A stretch of 64,000 bases of DNA from an uncultured Gemmatimonadota bacterium (GCA_913043255.1 CAJWLK010000007.1:1-64000), one strand, 5' to 3'; shown: positions 1 to 8,795, numbered from the stretch's first letter. The notes: generated by a model not told the origin, from the letters alone. A program made the numbers and translations.

Positions 1-234
1 GTAGCCAGCGCACTCGCTCGCTTGTTCCACCGTCCTGACAAATTAAACAACATGGATCTGCCTCCCTTTCCAAGGCCAAACCTTGGTACAAACGGATTAC
101 TGGGAATGCCTCCGAAGATGACGGCAGTGCTCAAAGGGCGCAATACCCCCGCGCCAGTTGAAGATGTCGGGGATGTGCAAGGTATTGACCTGATAACCGG
201 CGAGGGGGGGGTTATCAGGTGGTTGGGAATCTGA
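1..234 (+). CDS. C-terminal part of an unrecognised protein, cut by the left edge
   Basis: The frame starting at base 1 is open from the window edge to a TGA at 232-234, giving 77 residues. Codon use and composition look coding: a proline-rich stretch reading DLPPFPRPN, then GLLGMPPKM, then VEDVGDVQGIDL. No family is recognised. The last 15 or so codons run through an 11-bp perfect inverted repeat (188-220), which makes the extreme C-terminus somewhat suspicious. It would be the only plus-strand gene before 29 kb. It could also be a chance open frame. The upstream sequence is needed to decide. Confidence 0.4.
   Translation, partial: VASALARLFHRPDKLNNMDLPPFPRPNLGTNGLLGMPPKMTAVLKGRNTPAPVEDVGDVQGIDLITGEGGVIRWLGI
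188..220. repeat. 11-bp perfect inverted repeat
   Basis: ACCTGATAACC (188-198) and GGTTATCAGGT (210-220) are exact reverse complements separated by 11 G-rich bases. No T-run follows on either strand, so it is not a standard intrinsic terminator. It lies at the very end of the left-edge open frame. Confidence 0.7.
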
Positions 235-265
235 GGGTACGACCAAATATGCTAGAGACGGGCTA

Positions 266-463
266 TCAGGATGAGCGCACCAACTCTATATCGCTCTTTT
301 CGATCGGGACCACTTCAGTAATGGGTGGATTACGGTCACCGATGCTGTCACTAGCCGGCTGAAAAGGCGGGTTTACTTGAGTTCCACATCCAGTCGCGAA
401 CGAACCGAGCAGTCCAATTGTAACCGCTATGCTTGCGAAAACTCCACTACTGTTCTTCTTCAT
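266..463 (-). CDS. Small lipoprotein, function unknown
   Basis: This is a 65-residue protein. The start at 463 is chosen over a longer frame because GAGAGGTG sits 4 bases upstream of this ATG. The protein opens with MKK, has a hydrophobic stretch (residues 8-22) and a lipobox ending FATGC, so Cys26 would be lipidated after signal peptidase II cleavage. The mature part is about 40 residues, acidic and proline-containing, with no recognised domain. It lies downstream of the spermidine synthase-like gene on the same strand with about 210 bases between them, so it may have its own promoter. The signal peptide is clear; the function is unknown. Confidence 0.6.
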   Translation of the reverse strand: MKKNSSGVFASIAVTIGLLGSFATGCGTQVNPPFQPASDSIGDRNPPITEVVPIEKSDIELVRSS

Positions 464-475
464 CGAGCACCTCTC

Positions 476-500
476 GGCGGACGGGGTAAGAGGGTCCGCC
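476..500. repeat. 7-bp hairpin in the 5' leader of the small lipoprotein
   Basis: GGCGGAC (476-482) and GTCCGCC (494-500) are perfect complements with an 11-base loop. On the minus strand the stem ends just before the GAGAGGTG ribosome-binding site of the lipoprotein at 463, so it would form in its 5' leader. On the plus strand it is followed by TTTCTT and could act as a weak terminator. Both roles are inferred. Confidence 0.45.
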
Positions 501-676
501 TTTCTTGGCAAAAATCTTCATGTACTACTACTCTAAGATAGTGTCCGGTGTCCAGTTCTGCTCACGGGTTCTCAATAGAAACGCGTATGGGGTCCGTGGA
601 ATGACAACTTCTCTCGCTCGTTTGAATCCCAGCCCAACGAATCCACGGTCTGGCCGCATGCGTAAAGAGATCTTCC

Positions 677-2929
677 TTACCGAACCGGCATAAAGTACGC
701 ATTATTATCTGTAACTGCCGGACCAAACCCTACGTATCTGGCCAGCATCCTATCTGACATGGCTAGATAACCAGCGATATCCATCGGAGACCCCAAATCT
801 CTCGTAACAATCGGATTATCCGAAGATCGCGCTAAGGCAACGCTTAGACTCTGGGGGGTTAACGGCTCAGGGGTCACCACCACGTAGCTATGGGTCCCTC
901 CCGTGGACCATAGCGTCGTATTGGGGAACACGTGCCACACAGTTCGAATAATCGTTCGGTAGTCCGAGTCTTCTAGGCCATGGATGGGTAACCACTGCAT
1001 AAACACACCATCTTCCGACAACCTATTCCGCACCAACTCATAGAATTCTTCGGTGAAGAGGGCCCAGCTACTAGCATTCGCCGGATGCGTAGCATCGGTT
1101 GTGATAATGTCATACTGCTCGTCACTCTGGAGCAAAAAGTTGCGAGCATCTTCCACGTGTAAACGCAGACGGTCGCTGCTGAGCACATCGTAGTTCTCTT
1201 CACCATACAACTGGGCGGCCTCAATCATCTCTCGGGACAAGTCGACCGCATCAATTACCGGAATTCCATGCGTGTTCAGCGTTCCCGTAGCAATACCGTT
1301 TCCGAAGCTGAGAACAAGCGCGTTCTGCGCACCAGGTCGCAGAATCGGGGGCAGATGCCCTAGCAGACGAAAGGCGCTCATGCTAGTGGCATCGGTAGGA
1401 ACCTCATCCCGCCCATTAACGAAAGAGATTTTGAAGTTATCTTCGGGCATCTCAAGCACAGCCACAGTGGTCTCAACCCCTTCTTTATAAAAAATCAAGT
1501 TGTCGGCCGCAGCCGCGTAAGAACCGAGATAAACGCCTGGTGGTACAGCGAACATCACAGCAACAGCCACTCCAGCTACCGGCAATGGAATCCAGCGTAA
1601 ACGAGGCTTACGTCGAGCGGCTAGCCATAAGGCACCAACTCCAAGGGCAAGATTCACCGCCGACAGCGAAATGCTCGTATTACGGAGACCCAAAAGTGGT
1701 ATCAAAACAAACCCCACCCCCAGAGATCCCAAGATCGCCCCTAGCGTATTCAAGGCATTCACTCTTCCAATGCGCAACCCCACATCCACAGGTCGCTCTC
1801 TCGTGTACAAGCTACTGACCACCGGGAAGAGCATGCCCATAAGTAAAGTCGGTGGAAACAGTGTAATAAAGGCAATGAACAGTTCGTATCGCACCGTATA
1901 TTCAGCTAAGAGATCAGCCTGGAGGGTAGGCAGCCACGCGAACACGAAAAGAATGAGAATCGCAAGTAGCCCAATACTTAATTGTAGTACACCAAACTGC
2001 ATCAGCGTCGCCCGGTGGCGACGAATCCACCACGTTCCCATAGCGCTTCCTGCTGCCAGTCCGAACAGATACACCGCCAACATTAGCGAAAATGAATAGA
2101 CAGCGTGTGCTGTGTGGATGTAGAGGATACGGGCCCAGACAAGCTCATAGCCTAGGGCCACAAAGCCAGAAACAGCATAGGCAGCAGCCACATAACTCAG
2201 CGCCGTGCGACCTATCCCTGGAACTTCCATATCGGGTGAATGACGGTCAGGTATCGAATTCGCCTCATCTGCAGCCTCAGCGGAAGGGACTAACTGCTCA
2301 TCACCTAGCCGCCGCATCGTTAAGCGAGCCAACAAGAGTGCACCCAAGGCGACAAAGAGGTTGAGTGTAGCTCCGAGAAAAATGGTTTCGCGTAAACCGA
2401 GGAGTCGGATGAAGTAGATGCCTGCGAAGAGGCACCCGAGTGCTCCACCGATCGTATTGAATAAGTATAACCGACCTACGTCTCTACCTACCCGTCCTGA
2501 TTGCGTTGCATAGACGCGGCTCATGATAGGAAGCGTAGCTCCAATCATGAACGTCGCAGGGGTCAGAACCACGATCGAGAGTGTAAGCCGAAGCATGGTT
2601 AGCGAGCCTAATCCGGACTCAACAGCATGGCTGAAGGTCGCATAAAGCCCATTCAATGAGGTCAGAAGATATGTAGATATTACAGCAAGAAGCGCGATTC
2701 CAACTTCTAAAATTGCATACGTGCGCAAGGGGCGTGCGTTGGCATCGATCCGCCGTCCCATCACATAACTCCCCAGAGCCAAACCAATCATGTACGCACT
2801 GAGAACCGCACTATAGGCGTATACACTGACCCCAAATGTGAGCGAAGCCTGACGAACCCAAGCGATTTGGTAGATCAAACCGCTCATGCCCGATAAAAAG
2901 AAAAAGAAGAGTAGACAAGCTCGTCTCAC
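677..2929 (-). CDS. Membrane-fused spermidine synthase-like protein
   Basis: This 750-residue protein has an N-terminal multispan membrane half and a C-terminal spermidine synthase-type Rossmann domain (about residues 480-750; FGNGIATGTL, then DIITTDATHP near the usual catalytic aspartate position). The membrane half is an internal duplication: residues 13-200 and 254-437 share SGxxxxxYE/Q-VWxR, a GxxxPxxSxxY segment and an xNTxGAxLG segment. Such fusions are common in environmental bacteria and few are characterised, so polyamine synthesis is not assured; the domain may transfer aminopropyl groups or another group from an SAM-derived donor. The start is a GTG with TTAGGA about 9 bases upstream. 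No polyamine genes are nearby. Family call sure, substrate unknown. Confidence 0.85.
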   Translation of the reverse strand: MRRACLLFFFFLSGMSGLIYQIAWVRQASLTFGVSVYAYSAVLSAYMIGLALGSYVMGRRIDANARPLRTYAILEVGIALLAVISTYLLTSLNGLYATFSHAVESGLGSLTMLRLTLSIVVLTPATFMIGATLPIMSRVYATQSGRVGRDVGRLYLFNTIGGALGCLFAGIYFIRLLGLRETIFLGATLNLFVALGALLLARLTMRRLGDEQLVPSAEAADEANSIPDRHSPDMEVPGIGRTALSYVAAAYAVSGFVALGYELVWARILYIHTAHAVYSFSLMLAVYLFGLAAGSAMGTWWIRRHRATLMQFGVLQLSIGLLAILILFVFAWLPTLQADLLAEYTVRYELFIAFITLFPPTLLMGMLFPVVSSLYTRERPVDVGLRIGRVNALNTLGAILGSLGVGFVLIPLLGLRNTSISLSAVNLALGVGALWLAARRKPRLRWIPLPVAGVAVAVMFAVPPGVYLGSYAAAADNLIFYKEGVETTVAVLEMPEDNFKISFVNGRDEVPTDATSMSAFRLLGHLPPILRPGAQNALVLSFGNGIATGTLNTHGIPVIDAVDLSREMIEAAQLYGEENYDVLSSDRLRLHVEDARNFLLQSDEQYDIITTDATHPANASSWALFTEEFYELVRNRLSEDGVFMQWLPIHGLEDSDYRTIIRTVWHVFPNTTLWSTGGTHSYVVVTPEPLTPQSLSVALARSSDNPIVTRDLGSPMDIAGYLAMSDRMLARYVGFGPAVTDNNAYFMPVR

Positions 2930-3184
2930 AGCATCGTTCCTAACTAATAAAACCGGAGTTCTATCCCAGTTTTGAGATAAGATTTGGACAAATTTTGCTG
3001 TCCGCGATCTTGTGTCGGTTATTACAGGCCTGCTCAGGATCGGAATGGAGTCAGCTCGTAATGCTCAACCAAGCTCCTCTCCCCCCATTAATAACCGAGC
3101 ACAACATATCACCACCAGCTCCGTTCCCTAAAACATAGACGGTAAATACTGACTTTAGACGGAAGGTTTACGCAGACGAGTAGG

Positions 3185-6100
3185 CTAGGAAGACACAGTT
3201 AAGGCCATAGCTATTAACCGTCCATCGATATCTTCAAACAACGCCACGAATTGCGGGATCACCTTGGCAGTAGCATCAGCAAAGCTCACACCTCCCTCAA
3301 CCTCGCGAATCACCGCATTTGCAAATTGAGACAGGACAGAGTCTCCGGCTATCACCGATACCGGTAACCCAACCGCCAGGAGCGAAGGAATTGCTAAAAG
3401 ATCCAACCGACTCGTCAAGACCAACTCGGGAGGCGTCGCAGCGACTACTGACGAGAACGCAGCCTCTGCCGTGATTTGATCACCCTGTTGTTGAGAAATT
3501 CGGCCCATCAAAAAACGAACAAGCCGCTCTTCCGGTTCGTAGGGGCGCCCCTGTCCTAGATGCTTCGGCCATTGGCGAGCATCGTCCAAATGGCTCATAG
3601 CCAAATCAAGCTTTCCGTTCTTTAACGCATTCAGTGCCGCTAAAATGTGCGCTTGTTCGTAGAGTTGGTGGCTCGAGCCTGCGTTCTCGGATGGGAGTAC
3701 GTGTGTCGAATTAAGAATTGCCAGTGCCTCAGCGGGACGCTCTAGGTTATTAAGGGATCGAACGTGCAAAAGGTCGAGATCGAAGTCGGACCGGAAACGG
3801 GTGCGTGCAACCTTACCGGCTTCAAGCGCCTCGTTCCATAGGCCCTGCGCTTGTAGGTATCGAATCAGGTGAATGTGGACGATCCGATCCTCACCACCGA
3901 CTAATGTTGCTCGTCGTAAATCCGCTTCTGGATTCCGCCCGCGGGTTTGTTCGAGTAGAAGCCCGCGTGACACATACATGGGAGCAAAATTAGCTTCATC
4001 GCCTATGGCCTCGAAGTGTAAAGTGGCTTCTTCTTCTCTATCTCGTGCCCATAGGTTGAGCGATAACAAATATCGCCACGACCAATGCTCATTGTGACTG
4101 ACTGCCCACTCTAATACAGGGATAGTCTCGCGCCGAAAAGGAAGTGAGAACGCAACGGCAGGCGGGGGTCCGGTCAAAGCGGAAGGATCTTCACCTAACC
4201 ATGCTTGCCAGGCTCGAAATAGAGGGTTGCTTGAAACACGGGAACCCAAGTCGACCATGGCGATCGCATCTAACTTCGACCCTCGTCGCAAATAATCAAT
4301 AGCGAGTTCTAAAAGAACTTGGTCTGGATATTCACCCTGGAGTCCATCTAGAAAAACTTTAGCTGCGGTCTCCGCAGCCAAAGAATGCCCGGACCGGCCG
4401 TTAACTTGGAGGTAGACCTCAGCCGCGACAAAGTGGTGGAGTGGATCGATATCTAACAACTGTTGGCGCACTCTTTCAGTCTTGATCTCATCTCCCACTC
4501 GTCGGCTGGCTACCGCCAACACCTGACGCGCACCAAGACTGTATCTATCATAATCGATCGCTAAGTCCGCATACCGTGATGCTTCGGGCAAGTCACCCGC
4601 CGTAAGCGCTATCTCGGCAAGTTGAAGGTAGGCAGCGGACCGAAATTCCATGGAGCGCAGTGCCCATCCGAAAGCCTCCTGAGCTTCTGTGCGCCTCCCC
4701 AAGGCCCGATACAAATTGCCCGCCAAAAAGTTGGCCTCAGCATCATATGCATCTAGCTGGAGAGCACGGCGAGCATGAATCAACCCAGCCTCGTAACGAC
4801 CTCGCCGAAATTCGACGTCCGCGAGTCCGAGCAGGGCACTTCGGTACCAGGGTCTGTCGTTGAGTACCGCATTAAAGAGAGTACGAGCCTGACCATAGTA
4901 ACGAGCCTTCAACAGTTCACGTGCCTCAAAGACCGACCTGTCGATCGCCGGAATTCGCTCGTTTGCGGATGAGTCGATTGCAAAAGGCTTGCTAAGTAGT
5001 CGAGACTTGGGATCGGACGAGTAATTGAGCCCCAGCAGGGGTAATTGAACTTGGTACTCGTCTCCCGCTGGGATCTCAACGGTAAGTTCCACAGGTTCAA
5101 GGACTGACAAGTCCACGGGAACTGCGGCCACAGAAATTCCACCCGAAGAGATGAGAACGGTATCAGCCGAGAGTCCAAACGAATTTACCCGCACGGTAAG
5201 TCTGTCATCCTCGTGATCCACGTACATGGCACCCTCACGGGACGCGTCGGTGAGTCCACCTAGTCCCTCAAGGGGGAACCATGTCTCAGACCACCTGTCA
5301 GTTGTTCCGGGGCCAAAACCTGCTTGTGTGATGGGGTTCATGTTTGGCCCAGGCTGATATTGAACTAGTAGTCGTCCTGCCTGGAATTCGATGTACTGGC
5401 CGTCTGTATCGGTAAGAAGGTCTTCCCAAATGCTCCCTTCCGGAGAGAGTGCCCAGAGCCAAAGCTTCTGACCAGGCATGTCCTCATAGCGCGACCAATG
5501 ACCGAATCCATAGTCTTCCTCTCGATAGTAGCCACCAAAAAAATCGTTAAACTCACCGACAACATGGTATGACTTGTTCCCTGCAAACGCGTTTTCGGTG
5601 TACATCGGCAAGAATCTACCTGTAGCATCCGAAGGCCAAGGTCTAACAACACCTGAGTGTTCTAAAAAAGAAGAGCCCGGAATCGACATCTCGAGGTCAC
5701 TACGGGCGAACGCCGCCGCAGTCATCCAATTATAGTAAGGCTGTTCAAGTGGGGTTGGGTTATACCAGAGAACGCGGGTCTCAAAATATGCACGATCAGC
5801 AGGCAACCGAATCTCGACTCGCCAGTGAGTACGAGACGGCAGATCCATTCCTCCTACGAAACAGCTGACACTACCATCGGGATTTTCGCGAAAGGTATAG
5901 TCAACGGGTGTAGCTGTGGCAGGGGTATGACCTATCACGCCAAAGTTGAACTCTATACCACCCGAGGTCCATGGTCCCCGAAGCGCGATATTCCGAAATT
6001 TCATTACCTCATTTCGATAGATAAATTCGTGCCCCGACTCTTTGACCCGTGCACCCCATACTTTTCCACCAACCTCCGGGAGAACGAAGACTTCGATGAA

Positions 6101-6346
6101 GTCGTTCTCGAGAAGAACAACCTTCCATTCTTGGGGAACCGCATCGTTCGAATACCCCAAGAACGAGTGGTACGGGTAGAGCCGAACATCTTGGGTTAGA
6201 GCTGGTACAGGGTTTGGCTCCGAAAACGGGTAGGTCTTGAGTACGTGTATCCCCTCAGAGACTCGCGCGGTCTGCGCAGTGACTCCGAATGGCAGCCAAA
6301 GTGATAGCGCCGAGACGACCAGTAGCCATAGCAAGCCTCGCATCAT
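3185..6346 (-). CDS. Secreted DUF5107 and TPR-repeat protein
   Basis: This protein has 1053 residues from the ATG at 6346, which follows AAAGAG. Longer frames back to 6463 lack a signal peptide at their N-terminus. After a signal peptide (MMRGLLWLLVV to about VTAQ), residues about 20-330 match the DUF5107 type: FVLPEVGGKVWG, YNWMTAAA and GIEFNFG are typical of its galactose-mutarotase-like beta fold. The remainder is helical tetratricopeptide repeats (for example GLADVEFRRGRYEAGLIHA and EANFLAGNLYRALGRRTEAQ). DUF5107/TPR proteins are linked to carbohydrate handling in other bacteria; here there are no glycosidases next door. It is likely periplasmic. The upstream small membrane gene ends 98 bases before this start and may share a transcript. 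Confidence 0.8.
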   Translation of the reverse strand: MMRGLLWLLVVSALSLWLPFGVTAQTARVSEGIHVLKTYPFSEPNPVPALTQDVRLYPYHSFLGYSNDAVPQEWKVVLLENDFIEVFVLPEVGGKVWGARVKESGHEFIYRNEVMKFRNIALRGPWTSGGIEFNFGVIGHTPATATPVDYTFRENPDGSVSCFVGGMDLPSRTHWRVEIRLPADRAYFETRVLWYNPTPLEQPYYNWMTAAAFARSDLEMSIPGSSFLEHSGVVRPWPSDATGRFLPMYTENAFAGNKSYHVVGEFNDFFGGYYREEDYGFGHWSRYEDMPGQKLWLWALSPEGSIWEDLLTDTDGQYIEFQAGRLLVQYQPGPNMNPITQAGFGPGTTDRWSETWFPLEGLGGLTDASREGAMYVDHEDDRLTVRVNSFGLSADTVLISSGGISVAAVPVDLSVLEPVELTVEIPAGDEYQVQLPLLGLNYSSDPKSRLLSKPFAIDSSANERIPAIDRSVFEARELLKARYYGQARTLFNAVLNDRPWYRSALLGLADVEFRRGRYEAGLIHARRALQLDAYDAEANFLAGNLYRALGRRTEAQEAFGWALRSMEFRSAAYLQLAEIALTAGDLPEASRYADLAIDYDRYSLGARQVLAVASRRVGDEIKTERVRQQLLDIDPLHHFVAAEVYLQVNGRSGHSLAAETAAKVFLDGLQGEYPDQVLLELAIDYLRRGSKLDAIAMVDLGSRVSSNPLFRAWQAWLGEDPSALTGPPPAVAFSLPFRRETIPVLEWAVSHNEHWSWRYLLSLNLWARDREEEATLHFEAIGDEANFAPMYVSRGLLLEQTRGRNPEADLRRATLVGGEDRIVHIHLIRYLQAQGLWNEALEAGKVARTRFRSDFDLDLLHVRSLNNLERPAEALAILNSTHVLPSENAGSSHQLYEQAHILAALNALKNGKLDLAMSHLDDARQWPKHLGQGRPYEPEERLVRFLMGRISQQQGDQITAEAAFSSVVAATPPELVLTSRLDLLAIPSLLAVGLPVSVIAGDSVLSQFANAVIREVEGGVSFADATAKVIPQFVALFEDIDGRLIAMALTVSS

Positions 6347-6444
6347 ATAGCTCTTTCGTTGCGCCTCAAATCGAGGAGAAAAGCTCGAAAACCACCGAGA
6401 ATTGCACGTGACTCTTGAATTTCGACAATAGGGTTTGTCGGCAC

Positions 6445-6669
6445 TCAACCGAGTCGGCGCCAACCGAGAATTAGACCCATCGGGATCAGAACTGCGTAAC
6501 CAAGAATCAAAAGGAAAGGGGCAGCCGTCACTGAGCCATGATCCAGTAAAATGTAACCCGCAATGATAGCGACGAGACTGAGTGTAAACGCCAAATAGTT
6601 GGCAGGTCCGAAAGCGAAATTACGAGAGGTCCCATCCCTGCCGTTTACGTCTGTCTTCTTCGGGTTCAT
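6445..6669 (-). CDS. Small integral membrane protein
   Basis: This 74-residue protein starts at the ATG at 6669, preceded by AAGGTG at a normal distance. A second in-frame start at 6711 is possible but has no such site. A short charged N-terminus (MNPKKTD) and a FGPANY-type linker precede two membrane helices (about residues 26-44 and 50-68), and it ends GWRRLG. Small two-helix proteins of this pattern occur widely in Bacteroidota and Gemmatimonadota without a known role. It is the gene upstream of the DUF5107/TPR protein. Confidence 0.65.
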   Translation of the reverse strand: MNPKKTDVNGRDGTSRNFAFGPANYLAFTLSLVAIIAGYILLDHGSVTAAPFLLILGYAVLIPMGLILGWRRLG

Positions 6670-6810
6670 AGAGCGCACCTTAGAGCGAACCGCTAGCTCC
6701 GTCAACTTCAAATTGTAGCATTAGCAAGCCGAATGGAGCTTAGATATGGGGCTAACAAGCACTTTCAATCATATTTATTTGAGAGGCTAACAACCCAGCT
6801 CAATAGCTAA

Positions 6811-7794
6811 TCACGAATTCGACCGTGCCCAGTTAACCGCCGATTCAAGGGGCTCCGGAAGAGGGCACGAAAATGAGAGGCACTCTTCCGTCTCAGGGTG
6901 ATCAAAGGCAAGATATGCTGCATGGAGGAATAACCGGCCTGCCCGCCGAGTGAAGTTCTCAGCCCAACGGCCACCTGCACCACCAAATCCCTTATCCCAA
7001 CGCCGCGCATAAATGGGATCGCAAACGACAGGATGTTGGATTGAGAGGAGATGCACTCGTATTTGGTGTGTTCGGCCAGTCTTCAAGCGAATTGCGATAA
7101 GTTCCGCAGCGTTCCATCGCTCCAAACGCTTAAAATGGGTTATCGCTCGTCTCCCATCCTCCCGAACTATCATTCGCTTACGGTCGCGAGGATCGCGCCC
7201 AATCGGTCTGTCCAGGGTAAACTCTTCTTCTCCCAAATGTCCCCAAGCCGCAGCAACGTACCCGCGCTGGATCTTGCGCTGGGCGAGCGCTTCGGAAAGT
7301 CTGTGGTGCGCTTTATCCCTCTTCGCAACAAGCATGAGTCCGCTGGTATCCTTATCTAGCCGGTGGACAATCCCTGGCCGTCGGTCACCTCCAATCGTGG
7401 AAAGACCATCCAAGTGGTATAGGAGTGCGTTAACTAAGGTCCCTGTCTCATGTCCGGGGGCTGGGTGAACCACTAATCCTGCGGGTTTTTCGATCACTGC
7501 GAGGTGCTCATCCTCATAATGAACCGTGATCGCAATATTCTCTGGCTCGAGTCGTGTCGGGGTAGGAGGTGGCAACGCCAAATCAATACGATCGCCCAAT
7601 CTCGGCCTATACCGCTTCTTGGGGCGCTTACCATTAACTGTCACGAGACCATCATCGATCAGCTGAGCTACGCGTGACCGACTAAGCGAAAAGTGCTCAG
7701 AGAGAAAGCGATCAATCCGTTGATCTGCTGGTTCTTCGAGTTCAATAGAGTGCCGGGCCACCTCGCCCGTTGAACCAGTGTCAGTAGTACTCAC
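6811..7794 (-). CDS. rluD: 23S rRNA pseudouridine synthase, RluD/RluA family
   Basis: This 327-residue protein converts specific uridines in 23S rRNA to pseudouridine. An S4 RNA-binding domain (about residues 25-75) is followed by the RluA-type catalytic domain. The signature HRLDKDTSGLMLVAK (144-158) contains the catalytic aspartate (D147), and the later GRTHQIRVHL motif is present. The length matches RluD of E. coli. The start is a GTG 7 bases after the lspA stop, so the two are probably co-transcribed; the lspA-rluD pairing is common in bacteria. The exact target uridines cannot be read from the sequence. Confidence 0.93.
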   Translation of the reverse strand: MSTTDTGSTGEVARHSIELEEPADQRIDRFLSEHFSLSRSRVAQLIDDGLVTVNGKRPKKRYRPRLGDRIDLALPPPTPTRLEPENIAITVHYEDEHLAVIEKPAGLVVHPAPGHETGTLVNALLYHLDGLSTIGGDRRPGIVHRLDKDTSGLMLVAKRDKAHHRLSEALAQRKIQRGYVAAAWGHLGEEEFTLDRPIGRDPRDRKRMIVREDGRRAITHFKRLERWNAAELIAIRLKTGRTHQIRVHLLSIQHPVVCDPIYARRWDKGFGGAGGRWAENFTRRAGRLFLHAAYLAFDHPETEECLSFSCPLPEPLESAVNWARSNS

Positions 7795-7803
7795 CTCAAA
7801 CGT

Positions 7804-8373
7804 CTAATCTTCGGTGGCTTCCTGTATCTCCCGGCGTCCTTCCATCCAGAAAGATATGAGGAGTAGCGTTGCGCCAATTGTGACCGCGCTATCAGCAATG
7901 TTAAAAATGGGGAAACGGTGCGTACCAAGCCCAAAGTCCAGAAAGTCAACCACACCCCGTTCTAAGCGGATACGGTCCCAGATGTTTCCAAGAGCACCCC
8001 CTCCTACTAGAGACAGCGCGAATATCCTCAACCGATCCCATGAGGGTGTCGCTCGATAGATCGACGCAAGGACAACAAGCGCAACCAGCGACAGACAAAG
8101 AAAAAAGATTCGAGAGTGTTCGCCAATGTCGAGACCAAAGGCAGCACCTCGATTGTGTGTGTACGTAAAACGGAAAAAATCCCCGATTACCGACCTACGC
8201 TCATAAAGCTCAAATGTTGCCATCACCCATGCCTTCGTGATGATATCAAGCGTGAGCACTGTTAAGATGGGAATAACGGTAAGAACAATCCGGTTAGCCG
8301 ACCGGCCTGCAGCCTTGGTTTCACAAACCTTCACCAACTCGTCCGAAGTTGTATCAGAATCAGCCAGCGGCAC
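7804..8373 (-). CDS. lspA: Lipoprotein signal peptidase (signal peptidase II)
   Basis: This inner-membrane aspartic protease of 189 residues removes the signal peptide from prolipoproteins after lipidation. I place the start at the GTG at 8373, because AGGAGGAAG lies 7 to 12 bases upstream; longer frames read into the dksA-type gene in another frame. Four membrane helices are visible. The two catalytic aspartates sit in GVVDFLDFG (D143) and FNIADSAV (D161), and the conserved NRGAAFG is present. It overlaps the end of the upstream dksA-type gene by 14 bases and is followed by rluD. Substrates in this window include the lipoproteins at 266, 44271 and 53696. Confidence 0.93.
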   Translation of the reverse strand: MPLADSDTTSDELVKVCETKAAGRSANRIVLTVIPILTVLTLDIITKAWVMATFELYERRSVIGDFFRFTYTHNRGAAFGLDIGEHSRIFFLCLSLVALVVLASIYRATPSWDRLRIFALSLVGGGALGNIWDRIRLERGVVDFLDFGLGTHRFPIFNIADSAVTIGATLLLISFWMEGRREIQEATED

Positions 8374-8755
8374 CCGTTTCTTCCTCCTCTTTACACTTGA
8401 TACAAAGACGTGTGTGCGGAAGGGCATCCAACCGTTCAAAACTGATGGCAGATCTGCATTCTTCGCACTTCCCGAAATCTTCGGGATTTTGGTAGAGCCG
8501 TCTCAAAGCTTCATCCAGATGATACAAAAACCGCCCTTCTTTGCTAGCAAAAAGAAAGGCTTTCTCTCGCTCCATCGCATCGGTTCCCTGGTCCGCCATA
8601 TGAAAGCTATAGGATGACAAAGCGCCGTCCGGACCTTGGCGCGCGTTAGAGAAAGATTCGTCATATTGCTCAATCTCTTTCACCGCCCGCATGCGCTCGC
8701 CTAGGAGTCTTTTTTCAATGTGGTCACGTTGTTTCTTATTCATATCCTTCGCCAC
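8360..8755 (-). CDS. DksA/TraR-type C4 zinc-finger protein
   Basis: This 131-residue protein has an N-terminal coiled-coil region (about residues 5-85) and a C-terminal C4 zinc finger with C97, C100, C118 and C121 (CEEC and CIKC), as in DksA/TraR proteins. These bind the secondary channel of RNA polymerase and can work with ppGpp. The DksA coiled-coil tip normally has DxxDxA, and I do not see it here, so the activity may differ from true DksA. The start is either the GTG at 8755 or the ATG at 8743; neither has a strong ribosome-binding site. It overlaps lspA downstream. A dksA-type gene beside lspA and ileS is a known arrangement. Confidence 0.85.
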   Translation of the reverse strand: MAKDMNKKQRDHIEKRLLGERMRAVKEIEQYDESFSNARQGPDGALSSYSFHMADQGTDAMEREKAFLFASKEGRFLYHLDEALRRLYQNPEDFGKCEECRSAISFERLDALPHTRLCIKCKEEEETGAAG

Positions 8756-8795
8756 AAGATAGTTTGAGCGGCCAAATCACACTTCTTAATTTGAA

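Noticed and set aside
505-693. Plus-strand 62-residue frame and a 43-codon minus-strand frame (528-659) between the small lipoprotein and the spermidine synthase-like gene
   Set aside because: Neither has a well-placed ribosome-binding site or recognisable features. The minus frame (MRPDRGFVGLGFK...) is somewhat protein-like but too short to support.
6749-6795. Direct repeat GGCTAACAA (two copies 35 bases apart) before rluD
   Set aside because: Too short and isolated to mean more than chance; no array or mobile element around it.
7013-7468. 151-residue plus-strand frame
   Set aside because: It is antisense to rluD, whose motifs are complete. The product is rich in Ser, Arg and Pro, as expected of a shadow frame.
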